A DNA stretch of 64,000 nt from Paenibacillus sp. Soil750 (GCF_001428045.1 NZ_LMSD01000006.1:81733-145732); one strand, 5' to 3'; positions 1 through 8,675 are shown, numbered from the stretch's first letter. Program-made: numbers and translations. The notes: generated by a model not told the origin, from the sequence alone.

Positions 1-2
1 AA

Positions 3-80
3 GAGGAGTACGCTAATCGTTTACATCACGGGATCACGGTCCCACGGGCAGAGACGTTCGCCCCCGGCTACCATTACTAA
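3..80 (+). CDS. C-terminal tail of an unidentified protein, cut by the window edge
   Basis: The third forward frame is open from the window edge to a TAA at 78-80 and encodes about 25 residues rich in His, Tyr and Arg, ending in PGYHY. A hairpin starts 17 bases after the stop, which fits the end of a transcription unit. Frame one is also open until about base 123, so the frame choice is not certain. The tail is too short to assign to a family. Confidence 0.35.
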   Translation, partial: EEYANRLHHGITVPRAETFAPGYHY

Positions 81-97
81 ACCTCTAAAATACAAAA

Positions 98-127
98 GAG
101 GTCAACCAGTAAAAACTGGTTAACCTC
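98..127 (+). terminator. Hairpin after the first gene, possible terminator
   Basis: GAGGTCAACCAGT at 98-110 and ACTGGTTAACCTC at 115-127 pair over 13 positions with one C-A mismatch around an AAAA loop. No T-run follows on the plus strand, so it may be a weak terminator or an mRNA 3' end structure. Confidence 0.4.
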
Positions 128-265
128 ATAATACGAACGGGCAGATTAACGCAACTTTCAGTGTATTTCCAGAGTCTAAAATATGGGATTATTTGTAATG
201 CTGGAGTACAGAGGGATGATTATATGCTGATGGAAGAAGAGGTCACTGTATTACTGAGAATAGGC

Positions 266-400
266 TTAATTTTTGTAATGATTCCTGTCGCAAATTCCGA
301 CCATTTGCTCGTTCAAACAATGTGCTCCGTCGCTAGCGATAAACGCAAGAATAGGACTTGCATCTTCATATGGCTTGCCGACATACCCATTCACATTCCT
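266..400 (-). pseudogene. Remnant of a short-chain dehydrogenase C-terminus
   Basis: Read on the minus strand, this stretch is open between two stop codons and encodes about 44 residues including GYVGKPYEDASPILAFIASD and LNEQMVG. That matches the usual C-terminal layout of short-chain dehydrogenases (GKPEDIAPxxAFLASD, then INGQ). There is no Rossmann-fold part, start codon or ribosome site, and the terminal Gly-Gly is replaced. It lies just downstream of the ger operon on the same strand. I read it as a decayed tail of a lost gene. The similarity is by eye over about 35 residues, so chance cannot be excluded. Confidence 0.4.
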
Positions 401-421
401 TCACCCGGCATGCTTACCATG

Positions 422-1525
422 CTAATTCTCTTTCCTTTTGGAATTCTTTGCTCTTTTAAAAATGCCGACCACCCAGATCAGGATGGGAAAAAAAATCCCG
501 AAGAACATCGAGTAGAAGGGCCATACCTGGAGAGAGGCCGTGTATTCCGCTGTATTGTCCCTGATGATATTCGCCATGACCAGAGCGATCAAGGATAAGG
601 GAATTAGCAAGGGCCGCGGATCCTGCATACCGAGAACAATGGCCATTCCGTGAACAGACACATGCAAAAACAATGACAAGCGGTAGAAAATGGTGATGTA
701 CCACAAGACTGCGACTAATACTTCGAATCGTTCATAAAAGTCACCGATACTGATCGTACGGACGGCAAAGTAGCTTGGGTACATTACATTCGAAACAACA
801 CCGTCGCTGAGAACGCATATCGTCAGAATCGTCATAAGAAGAAACATACAGCCGCTCACCAAGGAGCTTTTAATAACCGCTGTTTTCCATTTGTGGGCTT
901 GGCGAATGGATGGCATCAGGAAGAGGAACAACACCGTTTCAGCGTATGGAAATATAAGCATCGAAAATGCAGCAAGAAGGATGGGTTTCCATCCGTGTTC
1001 AAGGACAGGCATTAGATTGGACATTTCCGCACTTGGAATGAGCGAGGCATAACCGAATGCGAACAGCAGCATCACTATAAAAAACAAAATCTCCGCTGTT
1101 CGCCCGATAACAGCCGTACCGGAGCGGACGATATAGATGACAGCAGCCATCATGAGAACCAGAATAGCTTCAGCAGGTGTCTCAGGAATGACAGAAGTCG
1201 TGAGGAAGTCGCTTAGATCCCGCAGTACCAGAATATAAATGAGATAGGGGTAACCTACAACAAATCCAAACAGCAGAAATTTGCCTCCAATCCGACCGAA
1301 CAGTTCAAGAATATGGTCGCTGATGGAGGTTTCCTCGAGTTGTTTGGCAATGGCTGTATAGAGAGGCAATATCAGAAAAAAAGCACCGATTGCAAACAAA
1401 ACGGATAGCCAAGCATCCTGCTCCGCTGTGCCTGCAAGCACTCTGGGGAGCAGCAGAAATGCACTGCCCAATTGAAACAGAATAAACCACATTGCAGCTT
1501 GCCTAGTGGTCATGTCTTGTTTCAT
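422..1525 (-). CDS. gerB: GerB-type spore germination permease (germinant receptor B subunit)
   Basis: This is the B subunit of a GerA-family germinant receptor, an APC-superfamily-like inner spore membrane protein thought to bind the germinant. The 367-residue product has about ten hydrophobic segments and the GerB features of a TRQAAMWF-type N-terminus, PETPAEAI after the fourth segment, and a LMPVLEHG segment at mid-length. I start at MKQDM: its ATG overlaps the upstream TGA (ATGA) and a GGAAGGAGG lies 10 bases upstream. A longer start at 1546 would place that ribosome site inside the gene. It is last in the operon gerA-gerC-D-gerB, an order that differs from the usual A-B-C. Expression is expected in the forespore. 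Confidence 0.9.
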   Translation of the reverse strand: MKQDMTTRQAAMWFILFQLGSAFLLLPRVLAGTAEQDAWLSVLFAIGAFFLILPLYTAIAKQLEETSISDHILELFGRIGGKFLLFGFVVGYPYLIYILVLRDLSDFLTTSVIPETPAEAILVLMMAAVIYIVRSGTAVIGRTAEILFFIVMLLFAFGYASLIPSAEMSNLMPVLEHGWKPILLAAFSMLIFPYAETVLFLFLMPSIRQAHKWKTAVIKSSLVSGCMFLLMTILTICVLSDGVVSNVMYPSYFAVRTISIGDFYERFEVLVAVLWYITIFYRLSLFLHVSVHGMAIVLGMQDPRPLLIPLSLIALVMANIIRDNTAEYTASLQVWPFYSMFFGIFFPILIWVVGIFKRAKNSKRKEN

Positions 1526-1761
1526 CACGAAGACGCCTCCTTCCATACGTCAAGAAGTTGGCTTAAAGGCTGAAACAGCGTGTTGATCCCATTCATGGGA
1601 CTCGGTATTTCCACATGAAGCAATCGCAGTATGCCGAGTGTTAATCCAGCAGCTAGAAGAATAGCGCTGGAGATCATTTCCCTGTATCGTTTCAGTTTCT
1701 TCAAACTGCGATATTCCAAGAGCGCCGCCACGAGGAATAGAACTAAGATAGGAGCTAGCAC
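1525..1761 (-). CDS. Small membrane protein, probable germinant-receptor D subunit
   Basis: The 78-residue protein has two hydrophobic segments (about residues 2-14 and 30-48) separated by a basic stretch, LKKLKRYR. Germinant-receptor operons often carry such two-helix D-subunit proteins of 70-80 residues, which are reported to modulate receptor function. The start is GTG at 1761, preceded by GAGG at five bases. It begins 7 bases after the gerC stop and its TGA overlaps the gerB ATG, so it is translationally embedded in the receptor operon. The assignment rests on size, topology and position. Confidence 0.65.
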   Translation of the reverse strand: MLAPILVLFLVAALLEYRSLKKLKRYREMISSAILLAAGLTLGILRLLHVEIPSPMNGINTLFQPLSQLLDVWKEASS

Positions 1762-1768
1762 TGTTTCC

Positions 1769-2989
1769 TCACTCCTTTTCCGTTGGATTTTCTCCGAAAG
1801 TATTGATTATTTTTCCATTCTTACGAAGCTTGTAATCGATCATAATTTCAACCGGCATTTTCTTGAATATCTGATTCCAGTTTGCTTTCCATTTGGACCA
1901 CTGACGTGGATACTTTCGATGAAAAGCTTCCCCGAATCCAAAAATATCCGAGCCCATGGATTGCGCTTCGCGGACTCCGTCCTTAAGAATCTTCCTCAGA
2001 TCTTCCCGGGCAGCTTCCTCCATTGCAAGAAATATGGCTTCATTGTTCAGACCAACCGGACAGCCGCTTTCTCCTAAGTTTGCTTCTATTGTCGCATCCA
2101 ATTGGATACGAGGTTCTTTGTTATGAACGGATGGAACGATCTTGACCTTGGAACGCGTGACCTCCACAACAAAATCGCTTTCTGATTGAGGACACTTAAC
2201 ACTGCCGACAGTACTTGATACTTTATTGGTAATATAGTTGTATGCCTTGCTGTCCGACTCATTCAGCCACCCGACCAGTTGATCACCTCGGAAAACGCTG
2301 ACTCCGAAATATTTGAATTCCGAAAGTCTGGTTGGTTGTTTAACATTTTCCAGTGTTTTGCCCTTCCTAACATCCCCGACGATCTCTCCCCAGGTCAATA
2401 CAGGTTCAACACCGATTTTGGTCAGCTTTTTCATCATTTCTGTCACCTTAACGGCTGATGTAGGAGCCCATACCTTCTCTGAGACCTTTAACGTCTTGTA
2501 CAAGCCGATGGAAGGAAGCATCTCGGTCGGGGTGATGAATGAAACAACATCCTTGGCTGAAGTGCCTTTAGTAACAACCATATAGAAATCCGGCCGAACC
2601 TCGTGATCACGAAAGAGAAAATCCAGCGGCTCTTTGATACCCTTCCTTGCTGTCTGTTCGTCAAAAATGACTAACCGAATATGCGCAAGATACATTTTTC
2701 GAGCTGATTTTGTCGTTATTTTCCGAAAGGCTTCAAATATTGTCGATGCTTTTTGGGAAAATACAGAGACGGATGAACGGTCCGATCCACGGTTTCGAGA
2801 CATTTGCGATGGCTCAGCGACTTGCACAGATACTTCATACTGACCGTCAGCCGAATCTATTCCTACTACCAAAACAACCGCAAGCTCGTTAAGTTCTCTG
2901 CGGTTCCAGCATCCAGTTAACAGCATTATCAGTACCCCCATACAAATCAAGAGACAGAGTGGCGACTGCAAGGACGGGGTCCGTCTCAT
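1769..2989 (-). CDS. gerC: GerC-type germinant receptor lipoprotein subunit
   Basis: The 406-residue product has a lipoprotein signal peptide with lipobox LLTGC near residues 22-26, followed by WNRRELNELAVV, the hallmark start of mature GerAC/GerKC proteins (C-W-x-R-x-E). The rest matches the three-domain GerAC layout in length. The mature protein is anchored by diacylglycerol on the outer face of the inner spore membrane, where it is needed for receptor function. Its ATG overlaps the gerA stop by four bases. A gerC in second position is less usual but known. Confidence 0.9.
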   Translation of the reverse strand: MRRTPSLQSPLCLLICMGVLIMLLTGCWNRRELNELAVVLVVGIDSADGQYEVSVQVAEPSQMSRNRGSDRSSVSVFSQKASTIFEAFRKITTKSARKMYLAHIRLVIFDEQTARKGIKEPLDFLFRDHEVRPDFYMVVTKGTSAKDVVSFITPTEMLPSIGLYKTLKVSEKVWAPTSAVKVTEMMKKLTKIGVEPVLTWGEIVGDVRKGKTLENVKQPTRLSEFKYFGVSVFRGDQLVGWLNESDSKAYNYITNKVSSTVGSVKCPQSESDFVVEVTRSKVKIVPSVHNKEPRIQLDATIEANLGESGCPVGLNNEAIFLAMEEAAREDLRKILKDGVREAQSMGSDIFGFGEAFHRKYPRQWSKWKANWNQIFKKMPVEIMIDYKLRKNGKIINTFGENPTEKE

Positions 2990-4443
2990 GATTGTTGTCT
3001 CCGTTTTGTCTTCCGATTGCCCGAGTACCAGAAGGGAAAACGAAGGATCGCATCACTCTGTTCGTCGCGGTTGTATGGAGCAATCGGACTCATATAGGGC
3101 ATATTAAATGAACTTAAATTACATAAATGCACGACTAAAATGATAAAACCGACCGTCAGTCCGTATACGCCGAAAGTTGCAGCTAGGACCATGAACGCAA
3201 AACGGATGATGCGGATCGGAATAGACATAGCATAGGAGGGAATGACAAAACTTGCAATTCCCGTAATGGCAACGATAATAACCATTGCTGCAGATACGAT
3301 GCTTGCTTCTACGGCAGCTTGCCCGATCACAATCGTGCCGACGATGGAGACGGCTTGTCCGACGGTGCGTGGCATGCGAATGCCAGCTTCCCTCAGAATT
3401 TCAAACGTAATTTCCATCAACATCGCTTCCACGAAAGCGGGGAATGGAATGCCTTCCCGTTGTGCTGCCAGACTGAGCAGTAAGGTCGTTGGCAACATGT
3501 CCTGGTGATAGGTCGTCAGCGCGATATAGATAGATGGTGCAAGCATGCAAATAAACATGACGATGTAACGCAGGATACGAATGAATGAGCTAAAAATAAA
3601 AGACTGATAGTAATCTTCAGCAGATTGAATGAAATCAACAAAGAATGAAGGTACAAGTAAGACAAAGGGGGTCCCATCAATAAATATGGCAATTCTCCCC
3701 TCCATGATCCCCGCTGCAATCGTATCCGGGCGATCGGAATTGTAGAACATAGGGAAAATCGTCACTTGCTTCTTGCCGTGCAGAATCTCCTCCAGATATT
3801 CGCCTTCTAGAACACGTTCCTGATGGGCATTGCTAAGCTGCTCAACCAGTTGATGTATCAGCTCCTCATCCGCCAAATCATGGATATACATGATAGCGAC
3901 ATCGGTTTTGGACAGTCTGCCGACTTTAATCGTTAGGACTTGCACGTTTACATTCTTCACTCTGCGACGTACTAATGTGGTATTGGTACGCAGCGATTCG
4001 GTGAAAGCATTTTGCGGTCCTCTGACGACGGTTTGAGTTTTCGATTCAGAGATTGCGCGGTCTTCCCAGCCCGGCAGGGAGATTATGATTCCAGCGCTGA
4101 AACCGTCCAGCAGAAGTAGCAATCCACCGGATAAAACATGTTCCAGGGAAGCTTCAATTGTTGTTACTTCGCTGACTTCACCCGCATCAAGCACAGATTC
4201 CTTAATCATTTGGACTGTTATAGCACCGGCAGGGCTTCGGTCGAGAAGAGCGGATATGACGTTGTTCTGTACCGTTTGCATATCGACCATGCCATCCAAA
4301 TAGAAAAGCGCTGCTCGATGATGAGTCCCAATGGTGACCTCGCGGACAACGAAGTCTGAACTTTTTCCCATGAAGGAATGAATACGTGCCATGTTGTCTG
4401 GAAGATGCGAAGAAAATTCGTGGTCCGATACTCGTTCAATCAT
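2986..4443 (-). CDS. gerA: GerA-type germinant receptor subunit A
   Basis: A 485-residue GerA-family protein with a hydrophilic N-terminal half (to about residue 235) and a C-terminal half with about five membrane segments. Family landmarks include LLDRSPAGA, MYIHDLADEELI, EGRIAIFIDGTPFVLLVPSFFVDFIQSAEDYY and LPTTLLLSLAAQREGIPFPA. It is a scaffold subunit of the germinant receptor in the spore inner membrane. The start is supported by AAGGAGG seven bases upstream of ATG. The reversed upstream sequence has a weak forespore sigma-G-like pair (TGATTG, 17 bases, AATAATA), which I do not call as a feature. Confidence 0.92.
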   Translation of the reverse strand: MIERVSDHEFSSHLPDNMARIHSFMGKSSDFVVREVTIGTHHRAALFYLDGMVDMQTVQNNVISALLDRSPAGAITVQMIKESVLDAGEVSEVTTIEASLEHVLSGGLLLLLDGFSAGIIISLPGWEDRAISESKTQTVVRGPQNAFTESLRTNTTLVRRRVKNVNVQVLTIKVGRLSKTDVAIMYIHDLADEELIHQLVEQLSNAHQERVLEGEYLEEILHGKKQVTIFPMFYNSDRPDTIAAGIMEGRIAIFIDGTPFVLLVPSFFVDFIQSAEDYYQSFIFSSFIRILRYIVMFICMLAPSIYIALTTYHQDMLPTTLLLSLAAQREGIPFPAFVEAMLMEITFEILREAGIRMPRTVGQAVSIVGTIVIGQAAVEASIVSAAMVIIVAITGIASFVIPSYAMSIPIRIIRFAFMVLAATFGVYGLTVGFIILVVHLCNLSSFNMPYMSPIAPYNRDEQSDAILRFPFWYSGNRKTKRRQQS

Positions 4444-4542
4444 GAATAGCCCTCCTTACTACATTATTATTACCAATAAAAGGGGGTTCAATCAGAAGGG
4501 AGGTACTTCACGCGTCCGCTTGAAGCAGATTATATTTAATTT

Positions 4543-4699
4543 AGGGATTTTCTTATCTCAGCTTTGTTAACAGTATGTATTCGAGGGATTTTCATGTCGT
4601 CGAGCACGTTATTGAGGTATTTTCATGTCATGAAATTCTACGCTTTTAATGATTGTAGGGACTTTCTTGTCGCTAATGATGGTATTTTTTTCTTGTCGT
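4543..4699 (+). repeat. Five-copy intergenic repeat, AGGGATTTTCNTGTCG type
   Basis: Five direct, imperfect copies of AGGGATTTTCATGTCGTC begin near 4543, 4584, 4615, 4657 and 4681. All are in the same orientation with unequal spacing of 24-42 bases, between the divergent ger operon and the tetR gene. The copies are not separated by constant-length unique spacers, which argues against CRISPR. This looks like one of several interspersed non-coding repeat families in the genome. Confidence 0.6.
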
Positions 4700-4741
4700 T
4701 AGACTTTAACCTCTTGCTTTTACAAAAAAAGTGGTCTATAA

Positions 4742-4765
4742 TTCATTACACGATCGTTGAATGAA
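4742..4765. promoter_or_regulatory. Palindromic operator upstream of tetR
   Basis: A 24-base near-palindrome, 20 of 24 positions symmetric, with outer arms TTCATT and AATGAA and a central ACGATCGT. It ends 24 bases before the tetR start. The right arm GTTGAATGAAAT recurs in a second palindrome before the next gene, so both are probably bound by the TetR protein. Confidence 0.6.
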
Positions 4766-4788
4766 ATAATGAGAGCGAGATTACATGT

Positions 4789-5412
4789 ATGAAAAGAGTG
4801 CCCAAAACAAGCCGCGATCATCAGGCTGCCGAACGTAGAGAGCAAATCTTACTTGGTGCGAAGCAACTGTTTGCGGAGCATGGCTATCACGGGACGTCGA
4901 TTCGCGCAATGAATAAGCATATCGGGATCACAGATGGCTTGTTGTATCACTATTTTCCAGGAGGAAAGCAGGAGATACTGGAGACCATTTTCCATGAGGC
5001 TCAGAAAGATCGCATGGAGCTGATGGATCAGTTGATTAAAGGGATTCATCCAGGTCAGCCGTTGGAAGAAGCCTTATATCTTTTTATCTCAAGATTGGTG
5101 GGTACCCTCATAGGGGATCCGGATTTTATAAAAATAATGCTGCGTGATTCAGATAATATCTTATCTGAGGATAAGAATTTTATGACCCAGCTAATCATGC
5201 AGCGCCACCAGGCGTTAACGGAAGCTCTGATGAAAAGAGCTGAGGCTGAAGAAATCCGAGAGATGGACTTCCGCTTAGCTGCCAAACAAGTTATTTCCGT
5301 TGGTATGATGGCCGTTCTCGGACAATTCACAGCAGTGAATATGATAGAAACCGATGTCGATAGTTATTTGAAAAATATGGTCGCTTTCACCGTATCACTT
5401 TGGAGAAAGTGA
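4789..5412 (+). CDS. TetR/AcrR-family transcriptional regulator
   Basis: The 207-residue protein has the TetR DNA-binding domain at about residues 15-65: ERREQILLGAKQLFAEHGYHGTSIRAM, then IGITDGLLYHYFPGGKQEILETIF. The C-terminal part is a divergent ligand-binding and dimerisation domain. Such proteins repress a neighbouring gene until a small hydrophobic ligand binds. The gene is followed 74 bases later by a membrane protein, and similar palindromes precede both genes, which suggests autoregulation plus control of the neighbour. The ribosome site is poor (GAGAGCGAG), but no better in-frame start exists. The ligand cannot be read from the sequence. Confidence 0.88.
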   Translation: MKRVPKTSRDHQAAERREQILLGAKQLFAEHGYHGTSIRAMNKHIGITDGLLYHYFPGGKQEILETIFHEAQKDRMELMDQLIKGIHPGQPLEEALYLFISRLVGTLIGDPDFIKIMLRDSDNILSEDKNFMTQLIMQRHQALTEALMKRAEAEEIREMDFRLAAKQVISVGMMAVLGQFTAVNMIETDVDSYLKNMVAFTVSLWRK

Positions 5413-5425
5413 TTCTTTTTTAGTA

Positions 5426-5453
5426 ATTTCGTTCACGCAACGTTGAATGAAAT
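5426..5453. promoter_or_regulatory. Second palindromic operator, before the ABC-2-like gene
   Basis: ATTTCGTTCA and TGAATGAAAT form an interrupted palindrome with 9 of 10 arm positions matching, separated by eight bases. The right arm shares a 13-base match (CGTTGAATGAAAT) with the tetR-upstream site at 4742-4765. It sits 32 bases upstream of the start at 5486, where a repressor could block transcription. Confidence 0.6.
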
Positions 5454-5485
5454 ATATGAAATTATGAATCTGAGGGGGCATTACT

Positions 5486-6691
5486 ATGAATTATTTTTTT
5501 AAACAGAAACATCCGTATTTAGCCATCATTGTAGTTTTTCTTGTTATTCTTCTATTAGGTATTGCGCAACTCGGCTCTACTGTGAATCCAACGCCTAAGA
5601 ATCTGCCCGTGCTGCTCGTTCAAATGGATGCAGGTGAGAAGCTTCCAACCGGGCAAGAAATGAATTTCGGTAAGCTGATTCAGGAGAAAATAACGGCTGC
5701 CCCAGCACAAGCTGATAATGTATCGCCACTCAAATGGACGACTTTAGCCAGCGAAAAAGAAGCTATCGATGCGATGGACAGAGAGCAAGCCTATGCGGCA
5801 ATCATCATTCCGGCAGACTTCAGCCATAAGCTAGCTAGTTTATTATCTCCTGCGCCGCAGGCGTCATCCTTAACACTTTATATAAACCAAGGGATGAATA
5901 ACACTGCTGCTACGATGGCAAACGGCGTGCTGACCCAGATTATGAATGGCGTTAACGGTCAAGTAAGAGAGCAACTATTAGCACAAGTTAGTCAAAAAGG
6001 CGGCACTCTCACCGTTGATCAAACCAAAGCGTTCGCCTCACCAATCGTCGTAACAAGCAAAAACATCAATGCCGTTGGCACGAACAGCGCGAATGGGAAC
6101 GCACCTGTTGTGTTGACCCAGCTTGCTTGGTTTGGAGCTATGGTGACAACCTTATTCCTCTTCATGGCTGCTGGTAAAGCTACCCAAACAGGCTCACGCT
6201 CGCATCGCTTCGGTATTCAAGTTTCCCAATTGCTCAGTGGTGTTGTCATCACCGCAGCTTCTGCGGCCAGTATTCTACTTGTAGCAGGACAATGGTTGGG
6301 CTTATCCATCCCAAGTTACTGGGAAATGGGGTTATTCCTTACTTTTGTAGGTTTTGCCTTCTTCCTGTTACAAACGGCCGTTGTCAGCTGGCTTGGTTTA
6401 AAAGGTGTACCATTGTTCGTGCTTGTGTTCTTCTTCGGCGCACCCGTGCTTTCCCTGCCAGTCGAATTATTACCATCTTTCAGCCAAGACTGGCTGTACT
6501 CGTGGCTGCCTCTTCGTTTCGCTGCGGAAGGACTTCGCGATTTGTTCTACTTCCGTCAGAACTTGAATTTGAGTAGTCCGATGTGGACGTTAGGCCTCAT
6601 TGGTGTCGTGGCTATCGTAGTTATTTTCTTATCTCTGTTGAAAAAACACGAGCAACCGGTAGTTAAGGTTGAGGCTTCACGTTCTATGTAA
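5486..6691 (+). CDS. ABC-2/YhgE-type membrane protein under TetR control
   Basis: The 401-residue protein has an N-terminal membrane segment (about residues 11-30), an extracytoplasmic domain to about residue 205, then a C-terminal block of five or so membrane helices. This is the layout of ABC-2 permeases and YhgE/Pip proteins. Motifs such as AYAAIIIPADFSHKL and LYINQGMNNTAATMANGVL are typical of that extracellular domain. No ATPase is adjacent, so it may act alone or with an unlinked partner. The upstream TetR gene and shared operator suggest induction by an envelope-active or hydrophobic compound. GAGGGGG lies 8 bases before the ATG. Confidence 0.75.
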   Translation: MNYFFKQKHPYLAIIVVFLVILLLGIAQLGSTVNPTPKNLPVLLVQMDAGEKLPTGQEMNFGKLIQEKITAAPAQADNVSPLKWTTLASEKEAIDAMDREQAYAAIIIPADFSHKLASLLSPAPQASSLTLYINQGMNNTAATMANGVLTQIMNGVNGQVREQLLAQVSQKGGTLTVDQTKAFASPIVVTSKNINAVGTNSANGNAPVVLTQLAWFGAMVTTLFLFMAAGKATQTGSRSHRFGIQVSQLLSGVVITAASAASILLVAGQWLGLSIPSYWEMGLFLTFVGFAFFLLQTAVVSWLGLKGVPLFVLVFFFGAPVLSLPVELLPSFSQDWLYSWLPLRFAAEGLRDLFYFRQNLNLSSPMWTLGLIGVVAIVVIFLSLLKKHEQPVVKVEASRSM

Positions 6692-6830
6692 CACAGTCTG
6701 TCTGTTGTAGATACCACAGAAATGTGATTTGGGCGAAGGAGGGTCACCCTCCCCACCATATCCACTGAGTTAGTAGGTCATTAATGGGGTTAAATAACCT
6801 TATCCAGTGGCCAATACGAGGGCCGATGAC

Positions 6831-6870
6831 AAAAAGCCTCCAACCTGACACCCAGGTTCGGAGGCTTTTC
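6831..6870. terminator. Bidirectional intrinsic terminator
   Basis: AAAAGCCTCC-AACCTG pairs with CAGGTT-GGAGGCTTTT around an ACAC-type loop with one bulged C. T-rich and A-rich flanks serve both directions. It separates the converging ABC-2-like gene and the bceS-like gene. Confidence 0.85.
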
Positions 6871-6893
6871 GCTTTTTCGTCTTTTTATCAACA

Positions 6894-7928
6894 TCAACGC
6901 AAATCATTATAATGCTGTATCTTCATGAAGTGTATGGTGACCGTAGTCCCCTCGCCAACCGCTCCGGTAATCGACAGATCATGACCAAGTTTCAGCGCCA
7001 TTTGTTTGGCTAAGTAGAGTCCCATTCCGGTGGAGCGGCTGTGCGTTCGGCCATTTTTCCCCGTGAAGCCTTTATCGAACACGCGACCTAGTTCAGCGGG
7101 ATCAATCCCTATCCCTGTATCTTGAATAATCAACCGCTTCTCGGAGTCGGTTTCCTCTGAACGGAAGGTGATGCTCCCACCATTGTCGGTATAGGTCAAA
7201 GCATTCGCCACGATCTGATTCACGATGTAGCCCAGCCACTTGCTGTCACTGTTCACATTGTGGGTCAGCAACTCCATGTCGGGACGAATCCGTTTGGAGA
7301 TAAACAGCTTGGCCACCTTCTTGACACTATCCTTCACAAGGGCGGTCAGCGACAACTCTGAGATGAAATAATCTCTGGAAAAGGAGTCGATACGCGAGTA
7401 GTAGAGCGCCTGCTCGACATAGCTATCGATCTTACTAAGCTCATCTTCGAGCTTGTCTATGAGATATTCCGCGGTCTTGCCGGCGCGGTTCTCCATGATG
7501 AGACGGCTAGCTGCGATAGGCAGCTTCACTTCATGAATCCAAGAGAGGATGAATTCCTGATGATTCCGGATCTCCGCTTGCAGGAGATGTGTTTCGTTGG
7601 CTTGATCCTTAGACAGCTGAGTTAACAGCTGTAGATAGAGCTCTTGCTCATTGGTTTGAGGCTCGGGCATTGCCGCGATGGCCCAATCTTGATGTTGATT
7701 TTTGCCAAGAAACTCATTTAGTTCCTTGTAGAAGGACTTCCGATAGAAGTAGCCAAAGGTTATATAGAGGGATGCGAACAGAAAACAACCTGCATTCGTG
7801 TAGGCGATATTATTCAGGGCGGCCTGCCCTTTTACACTGACAAGCATAATCATTGAAATGAACAGCATGGTCACCGCATACATCCCTATGAAATAGCGTT
7901 TATCCTTTAAATAAGAGAGAAAACTCAT
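6894..7928 (-). CDS. bceS: BceS-like intramembrane-sensing histidine kinase
   Basis: A 344-residue kinase with two closely spaced N-terminal membrane helices (about residues 12-32 and 43-62) and almost no extracellular loop, the mark of intramembrane-sensing kinases. The phosphoacceptor is His132 in FILSWIHEVKLPIAASRL. The ATPase domain shows NQIVANALTYT (N box), DTGIGI and GMGLYLAK (G boxes). Kinases of this type do not sense the drug directly; they respond to flux through a partner BceAB transporter, here encoded divergently at 8786. The ATG overlaps the regulator's TGA. Confidence 0.92.
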   Translation of the reverse strand: MSFLSYLKDKRYFIGMYAVTMLFISMIMLVSVKGQAALNNIAYTNAGCFLFASLYITFGYFYRKSFYKELNEFLGKNQHQDWAIAAMPEPQTNEQELYLQLLTQLSKDQANETHLLQAEIRNHQEFILSWIHEVKLPIAASRLIMENRAGKTAEYLIDKLEDELSKIDSYVEQALYYSRIDSFSRDYFISELSLTALVKDSVKKVAKLFISKRIRPDMELLTHNVNSDSKWLGYIVNQIVANALTYTDNGGSITFRSEETDSEKRLIIQDTGIGIDPAELGRVFDKGFTGKNGRTHSRSTGMGLYLAKQMALKLGHDLSITGAVGEGTTVTIHFMKIQHYNDLR

Positions 7929-8596
7929 AGGATCATGTACCCTTGCCCTTTCTTGGTGGTGATGAAATCATCGCGTCCAAGTTCTGCAAGCTTTTTGCGC
8001 AGGCGGGTAATATTAACGGTTAACGTATTATCGTCAACGAAACTTTCATCCTCCCAGAGGCCTCGCATCATCTGCTCTCGGCTAACTATAGCGCCTTGAT
8101 GCTGCATGAGAATGGTGAGAATTTTGAATTCGTTCCGGGTAAGCTCTGTTTTCTGATCCCCACAAGCGATGTCACCATCCTTCAAATTCAGGACAACACC
8201 ATTATGGGCCATTACGTTAGCTGATGTCTCCATATAGGAGTAGGTTCTGCGCAGCAGAGCATTGATTTTCGCCACGAGGACGTCGGTGTAGAAAGGTTTC
8301 TGGATAAAATCATCGCCACCCATATTCATCGACATGACCATATCCATGGGTGTATTTCGAGACGAGAGAAAGAGAATAGGGACATTCGAAACTTCCCTGA
8401 TCTGTCGGCACCAATAGAATCCGTCGTACGCCGGTAAATTAATGTCCATCAGGACGAGATGGGGATTTTCGTTCACATAAACGGTGAGCACGGCGTCGAA
8501 TTGCTCGATAATAATCGTTTCAAACCCCCAGCGGCCCAGTGCTTCAGCCACCGTATCCCGTATCGTTTTATCATCTTCCACGATCATAATTTTCAC
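7925..8596 (-). CDS. bceR: BceR-like OmpR-family response regulator
   Basis: A two-domain regulator of 223 residues: a receiver domain with the DD acidic pair near residues 8-9, phosphoacceptor Asp51 (LVLMDINLP) and Lys in QKPF, then a winged-helix domain ending in ITTKKGQGYMIL. I choose the GTG at 8596 (VKIMIVEDD) because AAGGAGG lies 12 bases upstream and it gives the family length. A longer open frame to 8812 has no receiver-like sequence and overlaps the divergent gene. When phosphorylated by its kinase it should activate the divergent bceAB genes. Confidence 0.92.
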   Translation of the reverse strand: MKIMIVEDDKTIRDTVAEALGRWGFETIIIEQFDAVLTVYVNENPHLVLMDINLPAYDGFYWCRQIREVSNVPILFLSSRNTPMDMVMSMNMGGDDFIQKPFYTDVLVAKINALLRRTYSYMETSANVMAHNGVVLNLKDGDIACGDQKTELTRNEFKILTILMQHQGAIVSREQMMRGLWEDESFVDDNTLTVNITRLRKKLAELGRDDFITTKKGQGYMIL

Positions 8597-8675
8597 AGAT
8601 AGTCGATGCCTCCTTAAGGAACGAATGAGCCGATTATACCACTTCATCAGAAATGGTAGCATAATCATGACAAAA

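Noticed and set aside
161..598. 145-codon open frame on the plus strand over the gerB end
   Set aside because: It overlaps the well-supported GerB coding sequence on the other strand and lacks any recognisable domain or ribosome site.
4543..4699. CRISPR array
   Set aside because: Copies are imperfect, spacings unequal (24-42 bases), and there are no cas genes or conserved leader.
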